From Eutreptiella sp. 'Long Island Sound 2002' (lineage: Eukaryota; Euglenozoa; Euglenophyceae; Eutreptiales; Eutreptiaceae): a DNA stretch of 64,000 nt. The stretch is from the NCBI GenBank assembly GCA_964036045.1, contig OZ038380.1, positions 188,262,694-188,326,693 of the forward strand, written 5' to 3'. The translations under genes and the position numbers were made by a program. Below the pieces are notes generated by a model, which saw only the letters and a program-made list of their open reading frames with translations, ran no database searches and was not told the origin of the DNA. The first letter of the stretch is position 1. Each line of letters starts with the position of its first letter. Positions 52,501 through 63,071 of the stretch are shown here, piece after piece.

Positions 52501-53005
52501 GCTGCGGCAAGCTGCAAGCTCAAGCCCAAACAGGTGGGTGCCCAAATGGGTTAACAGGGTCCAGTAGGGGCAAAAAGATGACTTTTCTCAAAAATGATCC
52601 TAGACCATGTGCGACGCTAAAACAAGTGTTTTTGGACCGTTTTGAGCTTGTGGTGGCCCATTTTGGTCCTCCGAAAATCCCAAAATGCCTTGAAAATGGG
52701 CTGTTTTGGGACCAAAAATGGGTCAAAAATGGGTCAAAAACGCATTTTTCCAAACCTCATCCGAGACCATTTGGGGTGCACAAACGGGTGAAATGAGCCC
52801 ATTTTGAGCCCATTTTGGGGCATTTTGGCCCCTTAGAAGTCCAAAAAGCCTTGAAAGTGGGCCTCGTGGTGATGGGGTTCACTTGCAAGCTAATTTCATT
52901 TTGTCAAGAGCCATCAATGTGTGAATCATTCTTGATGTCCCTCACCAGTCATAGCTGATGTTCCCTCCCCCACCAGCTTGGTCCCAATATTCAGTCTTGA
53001 TTAGG
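49523..53005. repeat. Tandem triplication of a unit of about 1.17 kb
   Basis: Three head-to-tail copies start at 49523, 50689 and 51861 with GGTCACCGAGCTGGTGGAAC. The third ends at 53005 with TCAGTCTTGATTAGG, giving periods of 1166 and 1172 bp and a last copy of 1145 bp. Each holds a variable AGC/AGCAA microsatellite about 70 bp in, then phrases such as GGTGGCGGCCGGGA, CAAAACGGCCAA and ACCAAAAATGGGTCAAAAA. Copies 1 and 3 are more alike than either is to copy 2; copy 2 alone has about 17 extra bases near 51180-51200. Several frames of 77-140 codons are open in all copies, but none resembles a known protein. I take the unit as satellite-like and non-coding. Confidence 0.95.
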
Positions 53006-53275
53006 TGTAGGGATAGGAGTAGGCTCAGGGTTGGGGGTGGGTGTTGGAGTCAACGTTGGGTTTAAGGATAGTGTTGGGGTGCAAATTGGACAAAATTTTC
53101 CTTAGGGCACCTTTGGTGTTCATGTAGCATCAGGCGCCTTCGGCGCCCATGGACGCCTGAGGGCGACACCTTTGGCAACTAACTGTTGGCCGAAGGCCCC
53201 TAGGGGGGGGGGGGGGGGGGGGGCAGGGGTAGTTGGCGTCCCAGGACCCGCGGAGTTGCCCCCCCCCCGTGGGAG
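53006..53275. repeat. Right flank of the array: degenerate TAGGG-rich tract and G run
   Basis: 53006-53070 is a G/T-rich tract with TAGGG-like words. About 53135-53270 holds GCGCCTTCGGCGCC, then AACTAACTGTTGGCCGAAGG, a G run of about 20, and the inverted form GTAGTTGGCGT of a phrase near 49068. Confidence 0.6.
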
Positions 53276-54084
53276 CGTCCAATCCCTGCGGTCACTTATT
53301 GCAGGCCAAAAATCGGTCATTTTACCCGAAAAAAACGCCTAAAAACATAGCCTTTTGGGGGAAACATTGCTTACAATCGCAGTTGCAAGATTGCACATTG
53401 CAAATTGGTTGTCTTCGGCACAGAATTGCAGAAATCCCTTTGGGAATCAACAACTGGTGTCCGTGCAATACTATCCTTTGTTCCCGAAAAACCGCGCCAA
53501 AAGACAGTCATGTTGCCCAAAAACTGCCCCCAAAAGTGGTAGTTATGGCGCTTGTGCAGCCCTCAGCAACCGTGTTAATTTGATGAGCAAGCATGTAGCA
53601 AGTTTTGGCTACAAATGCTGCAAACATTTGTGTTTGTTTATTCGTTATCAGACAAATGGAAACACATAAACCAAAGAAACTGTGCGCAGAATGCAATCAT
53701 TGGCTGAAGCCGTCGGCGCCAGTGCTTGATCACTGTGCACTCCTGCATTGCGTTGTGAATGGACGTGCTGGCATACCACAGCTCGCCGTGAAAAAGGAAA
53801 CAAACGTGCCTCAAAGGCGGGTCAGTTACAGGAAGGACAAAAATGCCGCACACGCAAGCAATCTGTACCATCACTTGAATGATCTTTTCATCAGCAAAAG
53901 TCTGTGAGTGCGCCTTGTAGGTAACGTGCCCACAAAGTGGACACCCACAGATGGGTTGTGCGTCCGAAGGCACTGATCCAGCCCCACTGCTGCCGCAGAA
54001 GCACAGAGCATCCTTCGCCCCTGACCACCCATGCGATATCGACAAAGTGAACATGACCGTTGGCACCATCCTCCAGAGCGGCCC
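53276..54084. other. 3' flank of the carbamoyltransferase gene
   Basis: No domain or RNA gene recognised. Confidence 0.4.
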
Positions 54085-56791
54085 CTAGAGACAAGACTGC
54101 TGCGTCTCGCAGGGCTGGCCGAGCAGATCGATGGCGGGTCGAGGGGGTGGCGCAGGGTGTGGCGAGCGCAGACTGCGCGTAATGTGGCGGTCGTCCGCGA
54201 TGACGTGGTCGAGGGGGCGGTCCTCCATCAACCGCAGGTGGCACGCCAGGCAGTTGGGGTGCGGGGCCTCCGGGACCCGCGGCCACCGGGTGCTCAGCAG
54301 TACCGCCGGGGCCCCGGTGGCCGCCACCTCCGATAGCAGGCGGTGCATGAAGGGGTCGACCCCGCCGTCAACGGTGCGCGTCACGATGTGCCCATTCGGC
54401 CACGTGGCGTCGCGGTACCGCGCCCGTAGCGGCTCCCGCAGCGCCGCGGTGAACGTCGCGTGCGGGGACGTGACGTTGTGCAGCAGCAGCGCGGGGACGT
54501 CCCCACCGCGCACTACCCAAGTGAAGCGGCGGAAGGAGGCGTTCGAGGGGACGACGCCCCAGAGGCGGTCGTGGGCGTGCGGGGCCGCGACGATAACGCG
54601 GTGCCCAAGGCCCTGCAGCCCGTACTCCTGCGGGCCCACCATGACCCCCAGCACCAGCCCCTGCGCCAGCGCGGCGGCCGCCGTCGCCATCCGGAGCGGC
54701 TCCGACGTCAGATGCAGCCGCCGCATGACCTCCGCTGCCCCGTCGTGGTCCACCGCGGGGCCCAGGAAGGCGAGGCTGCGGGGCGGGGCCGGCGGGGGCT
54801 CCAGGGACCAGCCGTAGCCGATGGGGAGGCCCAGGTCGTCCGGGGCGGCCGGGACGAAGACGGGCTTGCCCAGGGCCTCCTGGAGGGCCGTGTTGAGCCG
54901 CACGTTCAGGGCCACCCCCCCAACCATCGCGATGCCCTCCACCGCCGGCAGGTGGGCGCTGATGTTGCACGCGTGCAGGGCGTCCAGCACCTTCGCCTCC
55001 ACGGCGGCCTGCGGTACAGGGACGGGCACGGGGACGAGGGCGGTCCGGGGGGCCAAAGGAAAGCCCAACGCTGCCGGCCTCCGATACGCGCGGCCCGGCG
55101 CGGAGCGCCGGCCGGCGGGTGACTGACTTGTGAGTGCTGGTGTGTGCATCTGCAGGATGATTTTCCTGACAGGGGCTTCTAACAAATACAACGATTCTTT
55201 CCTTTTTGTCCTTTCCTTTGCCTCCTTCTGTGCTCTGCACCATTTTTGGTGAGCGTGGTCTGCTCTGCCCTGTTACCTCCCCTTGTGTGTCCCTTTCCCC
55301 CTGCCCAGTTTCCTCTGGGCTCTCCATGTTCGTCCTGTCCTGGGGGCTAAAGGGGGGCTTGTCCTCGGGGGTTGGGGGGGCTTGTTCCCGAGGAATGGGA
55401 TCTTTCGGTTTTTTCTCTACGGGCCCCTGTTATCGGTGGCGGGATTCGGTTAACCGACGAACCGAGGGCGGTGGGCACTCAACCGACGCCGATTGGTCGA
55501 CGACTGACCACAGTCTGCTGGAGTCGGCAAACCCTGCATGGACTCGGAGTGTGCATGTGGATGCACCTGGTCAACGGCGCGGGGCAACAGCCCGTCTCTG
55601 GGACGGTCGGCCCCGGAGTAGTCAAACAGGACAAGTCATCCAGGGGCTCCGGTGACACAACCAAAACACGTTCGGACCCACAGAGGGTCTGAATGAGCAG
55701 TGGCGAGAGCCCAAAAATTTTTCGTCGGCCGAAAGGCCCAGAGAAAACCTTCCCCATCACTGAAAAGGAGGGGGGGGGGGGGCGAAGGGGGGGGTGTTGG
55801 GGTGAGGGTGGTCTGGCACCCCCCCCCCCCCCCGCGCGCTGGTGCTGGGTTGTTAAGCGAAGCTCTGGGGGCCTGTGGTGCGGCATGCTGCCGTGCCCTG
55901 GCCCCTGCCCCCATGCCCTCCCCTACCCCCTCCCCCGGCAATGCCCCCACACGCCTGCACGGCCGCCGCCAAGTCCGCGACCTCGGCCGGCGTTGCCCGC
56001 GACACGTGCCCCCGGAAGGTCTTCTGCGGGCCGACGGCGCCGGCGTTGGCATCCAGCGCCTGGTACAGCGTGTCCCCCCACCCGGGGGCCGGGGTGGCGC
56101 TCATCATGGACAGCGGCATCAGCAGCGCCGGGAGCGCGCGGCACGGCTCGCGGAAGTGCCGGTCCCAGCACGGCAGGGCGCTGCGCGTCGCGAGGCGCGC
56201 CAGGTGCGGGAAGGCGCTGGCGACGAGGAGGTACCCGGTGCCGATGTTGGGCAGGACCGGGCCCAGGAGCGTGAGCTCGAAGGGGTCGCGGCGCGCGAGG
56301 AAGACGCCGCCGACGCCGTCGGCCCCCCCGCCGCCGTCCATGCTCACGACGAGGGCGGAGCTGAACGGGGAGCTGAGGAAGGCCATGTGGGCGTGCCCGT
56401 GCTCATGGTGCCGGCGCCCGACCCACCGCCGCACCGGGAGGTGCTTCCGGGCCGTGCTCCACCACTTCTTGAACCTCTTGGACGCGGGGAAGACGGTGAT
56501 GGCCCCGGCCCCGTACCTGCCCTGGGGGACGACCCCGGCGTGGGCCTCGGCCATGTGCAGCAGCCTCACCCAATCCCCGATATCGTGGCGGTTGGCGGGG
56601 CCCAGCAGGTCGAGTTCCATGGCCGCGAGGACCTGCCCCGCCCTCAGAATCGCGAGGCATGAGGAGTGCACCGGCGACCCCAGCGCTAGTACGCACTCGG
56701 AGCGGGGGATGGGGGCGGGGGTGGTCGCCGAGGCATCGGCGCTGGCCCCGGTCCATAACACGAGGGCCAACAGCCAGAGACAGAAGTGCAT
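54085..56791 (-). CDS. Secreted NodU/CmcH-family carbamoyltransferase, two exons
   Basis: Exon 1 is 55955-56791 and exon 2 is 54085-55008, giving 586 residues joined in phase 0 across a 946-bp intron. The start is the Met at 56791, followed by a signal peptide (MHFCLWLLALVLWTGASA). The N-terminal ASKHA-fold domain has RHHEHGHAHMAFLSSPF (metal-binding His cluster) and ALVVSMDGGGGADGVG. At the junction LAAAVQ runs into AAVEAKVLDALHACN. Exon 2 carries MVGGVALNVRLN, and then VGPQEYGLQGLGHRVIVA, the counterpart of the family's G-R-x-E-x-G-P-R-A-L-G-x-R-S-I-L motif, followed by the C-terminal domain with WPNGHIV and LLSTRW. Such enzymes transfer carbamoyl from carbamoyl phosphate to a hydroxyl of a sugar or natural product, via an adenylate. 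Several motif residues differ (Arg to Pro, Pro-Arg to Leu-Gln), so activity is uncertain. The donor is GC (CAG/GCGTGT) unless a GT six bases earlier is used, which would drop two residues. Confidence 0.8.
55127..55715. repeat. Rearranged R2 repeat inside the carbamoyltransferase intron
   Basis: 55127-55210 is the reverse complement of the R2 part containing GAAGCCCCTGTCAGGAAAAT. 55510-55715 carries the other part in the plus orientation (GGATGCACCTGGTCAACGGC, ACAAGTCATCCAGGGG, ACACGTTCGGACCCACAGAG). In the copy at 19797-20450 the two parts are contiguous and in one orientation, so here the repeat has been inverted and split by about 300 bp. Confidence 0.8.
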
Positions 56792-57484
56792 GCAGCAGGG
56801 GCTCAACTCAAGGCCATCGGTGCCAGCGGACGTGCTGCGGGGCCCGGCAACATGATGTGGGGCTGTAATAGCAACGTCAACAATCAAAATGCCGTCCACA
56901 AACAGCCAGAATGGATGTCCTGGTGCGCCGCATGGGACGGTGATGGTGATGGAACAGAGGGTATTTCATTCCTCCGAATCCGGAGATGAGTCCCGGTGAG
57001 TCTTTGAGTGGGCCAAACGACCAGGGGTGCAGATGTGGGCAGTGGGATGTGGTAGCTGTGTTGTTTGACAAGCAAAAGGAACACCTTGCATTGCATGTTC
57101 CGCCTGTAAGCAACTATGGTGGTATGGCACCACAAGAACCCACCTGTAACACCATTTGTGCTTGAAATTTCTTGAAATCGCCTTGAACGTACAACGTGCA
57201 GCTTCTGGAGTGCGCAACCCAATAAGGGAACGTCATAGCGTGGAGCATGCACCAGGCTAAGGCCCCTGAGCACTACTGTGGCAGCAGTTGTGCAGCCATG
57301 TGGGTCGTCCCCAGTGTGGCAACATTATGCAACAGGGCCCCAGTGTGGGTTATGCAAAAATTCTCCTGACTATGGGGATCGCGATATAGGGGGGGGTTGT
57401 GGTGCCACTTTGATGCATGCATTTGGCATGACAATGTGAATGGGTTCCATCAGTCTGGTTTCTTTTTGCGCATTTTACTGCACT
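56792..57484. other. Upstream flank of the carbamoyltransferase gene
   Basis: Likely promoter and 5' untranslated region close to 56792. No other feature recognised. Confidence 0.35.
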
Positions 57485-57489
57485 TTGCA

Positions 57490-57790
57490 CATTTTTTTGT
57501 ACCCCGACCCCCCCATGTCCAGCCCCCCCCCAGGGTACACGGTTCCCCCCCAGCCCGGGGGGAACCGTCACCAAATGACGGTTCCCCCCCTAGGGGGGGG
57601 GGGGAACCGTACACCGCTCCCGACCAGCCAATTCTAGTATAACCCAACTAAAAATTTTCTTCGGTGCCTTCGGCGCCTGTGGTTTCCTATTGATTTCTTA
57701 TTGTTCATGGGCCAAGTGACGGTCCCCCCCCCCCGGGGGGGGGGATGGACAAGGGGGGGGGCTGGACATGGGGGGGTCGGGGTATTTATT
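57490..57790. repeat. Pair of inverted G/C-tract modules
   Basis: The left module (57490-57605) reads TACCCCGACCCCCCCATGTC, CAG, C runs and the near-perfect hairpin GGGGAACCGTCA-CCAAA-TGACGGTTCCCC. The right module (57706-57782) is its reverse complement in outline: AAGTGACGGT, C/G runs, CTGGACATGGGGGGGTCGGG. About 100 bp separate them, with TTCGGTGCCTTCGGCGCC inside. Same family as the modules at 7.1-7.8 and 33.3-33.8 kb, but with no SH3-like frame between. Confidence 0.75.
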
Positions 57791-57965
57791 CAAGGTCTGT
57801 TTTACCCCTTCACCGGACCATGGGAACAGGATTCCCCTCATGTGTGGACCACTGATGATGCAACCAACAGTGCTGCCACGTAAGACGAAGGTAGGGATGA
57901 GGGTGAAGTGCAAAGTGCCATGGAGCACCGTATCTTGGCCCAGCACTGGGTTCATCATTGCCAAG

Positions 57966-57966
<1 letters not shown>

Positions 57967-58025
<59 letters not shown>
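57967..58025. repeat. (TC)n microsatellite
   Basis: Nearly 30 perfect TC dinucleotides. The Ser/Leu and Arg/Glu frames are artefacts. Confidence 0.95.
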
Positions 58026-58028
<3 letters not shown>

Positions 58029-58647
58029 ACCTTTTGCAAGCCCCCACAGCATTTGATGGAGAGCACTAGAATCTTTTCTCCTCCAATACTGAATGGGTGA
58101 ATTGTTTGCAACAGGGCATAGGGTGCTTAACATGTGCCCAGAGCACCTAGATTGGTTGACCCACCCTTGGTAGTCCCCCCCACTCAATCAAAACAGGCCC
58201 CTCACAACTTTCTGCACATATGCGAAAACCCTTGTAGATGTACTACTCATTATCGCACGGGTGTGTAGAGGAAACACACCGTTCAAGGTAGTTACAGGTG
58301 GTTGCAGCGAACTAACCTGTGGATTCTGGATTGGTTTCGGCGAATCTTGGGTGGAAACTGGCCCAGTAGGGTCAAATTCTGATTTTTTTTTCAAGAATGA
58401 GCCAAAAGCCTTCGCAGGAACTCAAAGCCCATTTGACCTGGTGTAGAACACCTTGTCCCCAATGGTCAACTCCATAACAAGTAGCAAAAGCGGTCTGAGG
58501 ACACAAGGGGGTCCCCAACAAAGGGGTGTACATGGCTACAATGGTGGCATGGACCTGTGCATCACCATCCGGTGACGGAACCAAACCAGTCCAACATTGC
58601 ATGATGGACCAAATCTCCTTGTTGTCACGCTTTGCCTTTCCCTTCGC
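58026..58647. other. Intergenic, nothing recognised
   Basis: A minus-strand frame at 58372-58602 is protein-like in places (LVPSPDGDAQVHATIVAMYT) but matches nothing I recognise. Confidence 0.35.
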
Positions 58648-58902
58648 AACCAGAAATCAATCTAGAAAGGAGAATATGTGGAGAAATGAGCAAAAAATGT
58701 GTGAAAAAAAAGGGGTGAAAGTAGATAAAAATGGGTGAAATTGGGTGAAAAACCAAATATGCCACATCCCGATGTGGATGAAGCATCAAAGACCTGTTGT
58801 CAAAACAATGATGCCCCTAGTATCATGAAGTACGGGTTTTTAGTGCAGCCAAACGGCCAAATAGTTGCACTACACGTGCATTGTGCCAAGGGTGCCCCCC
58901 AT
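58648..58902. repeat. Dispersed repeat R3, copy b
   Basis: Collinear with 30360-30602, same orientation, sharing ACAATGATGCCCCTAGTATC and CCAAATAGTTGCA. Not followed by the GTAGCCACTTCATT minisatellite that follows copy a. Confidence 0.8.
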
Positions 58903-59464
58903 GCCTCTGTGTTCTCCAACTCTATATTCTGCACTTGAGTGTATCATGCTTTTCCACCAGTCGGGAATGAGTCGCACACATTGCAGATTACCCTTGGGAA
59001 ACACCAGTTGTCCAAACATGAGTGCGAACCATTCTACACCACCTATGGCATCTCATACTTCCACCTCAACCACCTGCAGTGCCCTTCATACAGCTCCACA
59101 TAGGGCAAGAAAATTGGCGGGGTGTGCACGTATATTAGACTGCCCCTCTCCCTTCAGCACGGCCCTAGCTCCTCGTATCACAATGCACAGATTCTCTCCA
59201 ACCAGGTCCCAGCCCGCACCCTTGGGGCGTTCTTCAAGGCATTGCCCGCCCCACTACAAGCATTTCTGAGACATTGTCAGTGTTTCTGAGACATTGTCAG
59301 GGGTATAACCCACGCAAGAGGACACACTGTGGCCATAGCCAGGAGCCCATGTCATGGCCTTAAACAATGCAACAACAACCCGACCCCTTCAAAACAAGCA
59401 TGAACACAGCGTGGGCATAAACTCGGGCTTCGTGAGCGGACCTCACAAAGCTCTGAGGTGTGAC

Positions 59465-59545
59465 AAACACACACACACACACATGTTGAAAACCGCGAAA
59501 CAAAAACAGAGCAAGAAAAGCACACACACACACACACACACACGA
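59465..59545. repeat. Two short (CA)n microsatellites
   Basis: (CA)n at about 59466-59483 and 59519-59543. Confidence 0.9.
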
Positions 59546-59898
59546 TATACGTAACAAACAGGCAACAACCAAGACAGTGGGCAGCAATCAAGGAGGCCGG
59601 CTTGCACTGAATCTCGTGAGACACAGTCAGAACAAAAGCAGTGGCATTGTTTGACTGCGCTAGGCGCCTTTCTGTAGTACAGGGTACGTGGAGATGTGGG
59701 TCAGCATGAGCCCGCGTCGTTCACCACTGCCAGCATCGCCCAGGCAGGGGCCTGCAGGACGATGCCGCAGCCAGTAGCCCAGTGATGCTACCTTACACCT
59801 TCAGGCAGGTCCCTCCTTTCCCCACCGCCCTGCACCACTCAGGGGGTATCACTCAAGTAATGATGTTCAATAAACCACAGGCCCAGGGCAGAAACATC

Positions 59899-59899
59899 A

Positions 59900-59980
<81 letters not shown>
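59899..59980. repeat. (CA)n microsatellite
   Basis: About 40 perfect CA dinucleotides. Confidence 0.95.
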
Positions 59981-61300
59981 AATAGAGCGGCAGTAGACAG
60001 CCGAAACCCAGCAACAAATTGCATTGCCACACACCTCCAACCCTTTGAACGCCGGCGTAAGAAGGCCACTGGCCACTGGCCGGGAAGGACAGTTCAAGCA
60101 GTCATGGCAGCTGGTTGAGGTACAACAGATACACAAGGCGCCCCCCCTCATTTACCCCCATCTCCCCAACACCCCATGGCTCCATGCGAAGGCCCAGCAC
60201 TCTGCTCCCAGCTCAGCAGTGCCGTGTGACCACCATAGAAATAGGTGTGGTGGGTGAAATATGGGGCTTTCGATTGGCAGGTTGAACGTTCAGGATGGCC
60301 ACTTGCCAATGCACAGGATGGCTCGAGTACATCAGAGGCCGAAGAGTTGGGATGAGGGTACTGGCAAGAGGGCTCAGTGATGTGTTGCTTGTTGCTTACT
60401 GGAGAGGGGCGCATTAATCCTCGTTTCTACACCCCTCTGTCCGACGCCACGTCCTCTACTCTACACCCCTGTTCTTGACACCATGTGGCTCCAAGACGCA
60501 GTTGCAGCACAGCCATCAGTTGTGGCTTTGCAGGAATTGGAAGATGGTCAATTCCGCTTCACAACAGCCCTCTGATTCTTATGTTTTTTTTTGGGGAAAC
60601 ATGTTTCTGTGTCCTTTTTCAGTCATGCTTCGTCCCAAAAGGGCTGCGATGGATCTTTGGCAGCTAGAAATGGGTCACAAATAGATGACACTGGCTTCAA
60701 TACATCTGTGGGAACAACCTGAGGGGTCTAGCATTGCTGTTGGGAACCCACGTCTCTTATGCAATTATGACGCACTTTGATTCTCAGGGCTTGCTTGGAC
60801 ATGCTTGCTCAGTGCTTTTTGCTTACGACGTGTCAGGGCAGCGGTATAGTCTGACACGGCTGCAGTCCTCTTGCTGTGAAGCAGGCAGACGGCAGCAACG
60901 TCGCGTCTCCAAATCGCGTCCACAAGCAACATCACAGCACCGACCTGTTTGTTATTACCTTTGTCCCAGCGCTTCAGGCTCTCCTGTACTCGAGCCATCT
61001 TTCACATTCACATTTACTCTGCCCAAATCTGCGGGCTGAGCCAAAAATCTGGCGGCCTGGCCTTGGGCGCCGGGTCGGGAGGTGTTTTCCACTTCTGCGC
61101 AATTTTGGCCCAACGGCCCAACATTGGCCCAAACATGCGAAAGGATGTCTGGGGAAGTGTGTCGCCTGGTGCTCCAGGCCCCGGTGGGGAGGCTGGGGGA
61201 GCCTGACACTGAGCCCACCGGGGGAGTTGTCGGCCTGGACACGCCACCTCCAGGTCTACTGACATGCCGCTGGTCGCCCACTACTGCCGATGGCAGGGGG
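59981..61300. other. Intergenic, nothing recognised
   Basis: Mixed composition, GC rising from about 61030. No domain or RNA gene recognised. Confidence 0.35.
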
Positions 61301-62500
61301 TGGCCATGCTCCACACACGACTGGGGGCGGTCCGCACTCCCTGATTGCACTGGCACGGGTGGTGCTGCTCTAGGCTGGACCTGCCTCCCACGGTGACGGG
61401 GCGGGCGGTTGGAGGGGCCCCGGGGCGCGCCGAGCGCTTCCCTGCCCCGGGGTCCACCCGGGCCAGAGGTCCGGGCGGCGGTGCAACTGTCCTCGTAAAC
61501 GGGGGGGCCCGGAGGGCACACCACCCGAGTGACCGCTCCTTGACGCAAAGAAGGGGGTGGGGGCCCATGCGGAGTGTACCGTGGCCCATCAGAGGCCACT
61601 GATGCGTTGGGGACGGGGCGGTCTGCGACCACAGGTCGGTCCACGTGGTCAACACCCGCCGCCGGGGACGGCCCCACGCACGTCGTGGGGCCATGTCCGC
61701 GCGCCCTGATAAAACGGCGGTGGGATTGGTATGCCGCGTGCGCTCCCCCTTTGGCAGTGTGCTCCCTGTGAAGCCCGTGCCCACCCGCTGCCCCATCCGA
61801 CGGGCGGAGGGCGGGGACCTTCGGGGCGTGCCCAGGGACACAGACTCGGGGGCTTGGCAGGCCTCACACACCGCGTGCACTCGCACACGGGGCTGTGGCC
61901 CTTGCCCTCCCCACGCCGTCCTCGCACTTTGATTGGGCGGCCTCCCTCGAAGGCAAACCTCGCGGACGTGCAGCGGCCGCGTTCTGGACCACCGACGGCC
62001 TCAGCAGAGGTCCTGAAGCGCAGTTGCGCGGGACTGACTGGGGCTGAGGGGCAGCCTTCTTGGCCGGGGCCTCGGGGCCGCATTGGGGGGGCATTGGGGA
62101 CGTGCAGAGGCATTGTGGAGGGCAGCGGAGGCTCTGCGAAGGGGAGCGTAGGGGGCGAAGGAGCGATCAGTAGGGGCCTCGGCCGCGGGGCGGCCGAGCG
62201 ATGCCCTGGACCCGCGTGCTCTGCCGGTGGCCGTGCGCAGCGCCCCAGGGCAACGGCGGTGGGCGCCTCAGTCCCGTGCCGCCGGCGCACCGCAGGGGAC
62301 CGCCCCGAGCGCAGACCCCCGCCCACGCCGGCGACAGGGCCCTCGCGCGGGGCGCTGCGGCTTTCCCCCGGCCCCCGGCCCGTGGCCTACCCCCAAGGGG
62401 CCGGGCACCGCCGTCGGAGTGCGGTGAGGAACACCCCCCCGAAGGACATGGACCGGCACCCTTTTGTCCCGTGCATTGGGGGTACATCAGTCATAGCCCC
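61301..62500. other. GC-rich island, possible proline/arginine-rich coding sequence
   Basis: Very GC-rich and open on both strands for long stretches (for example 61649-62326 minus and 61731-62546 plus). The predicted products are Pro/Arg/Gly/Ala-rich and disordered, with no domain. Because four of the five genes here lie in GC islands on the minus strand, part of this block could be downstream coding or untranslated sequence of the gene at 63072-63608. Strand and exon limits cannot be set by eye. Confidence 0.3.
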
Positions 62501-62504
62501 CCCC

Positions 62505-62700
62505 CCCCCCCGGTCAACGGCACGGGCAACAGGGACCCCGGAGTAGTCAGACAGGACAAGTCATCCAGGGGTTCCGTTGACACAATCAAAACACGTTCGG
62601 ACCCACAGAGGGTCTGAATGTGGCGAGAGGCCAATAGGCGCCACCAAAGGCAAACAAACTCACACCATGGCCTCGTGCAAACCCCCTCCCCCCCCGAAGG
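62505..62700. repeat. R2 repeat, partial third copy
   Basis: Carries the R2 extension part: GGTCAACGGCA, ACAAGTCATCCAGGGG, AAACACGTTCGGACCCACAG, GGCGCCACCAAAGGCAAACA, then a C run, as at 20237-20450. The 5' part with GAAGCCCCTGTCAGG is absent. It lies between the GC island and the unrecognised gene. Confidence 0.85.
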
Positions 62701-63071
62701 AAGCCTGGGCTATTGCACGTGCGCACAAGAGGCGATCAGCAGAAAAAGCGGAGGAAGACAATGGCTCGTCAGTGGCCTACAAGACCACCGTTCTGTCACA
62801 AAGAGTGCAACGGGAAGACAACCCGTAGGCAGGACACCATCAAATTGGCAGCAGCCCTGCAGCGGTACGCAATGGGTAGCCCCCCCCCCCCCCACACCAC
62901 CACGTAGCCCCGGGCCGTGGCAGCCTCCTGCCCCTCCCCCCCCCAGGACTCCCTTCCTCCACAAATCCTTGGGGGTCTTGTGCGTCACACCGGGCCACAC
63001 CGAGCGCCGCGTCCCACACTCCACCGCCCCAACAACACCCTCGGCATCGCTCCGGGGGTGCTCCGTGGCCC

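Noticed and set aside
49667-52796. Recurrent 77-140 codon frames in each unit of the triplication
   Set aside because: Openness follows from copying of one unit. No protein family resemblance, and several overlapping frames are equally open.
55700-56662. Long plus-strand frames opposite carbamoyltransferase exon 1
   Set aside because: Antisense openness caused by high GC. The minus strand encodes the recognisable enzyme.
59839-60151. Cys-Val repeat protein
   Set aside because: Translation of the CA microsatellite.
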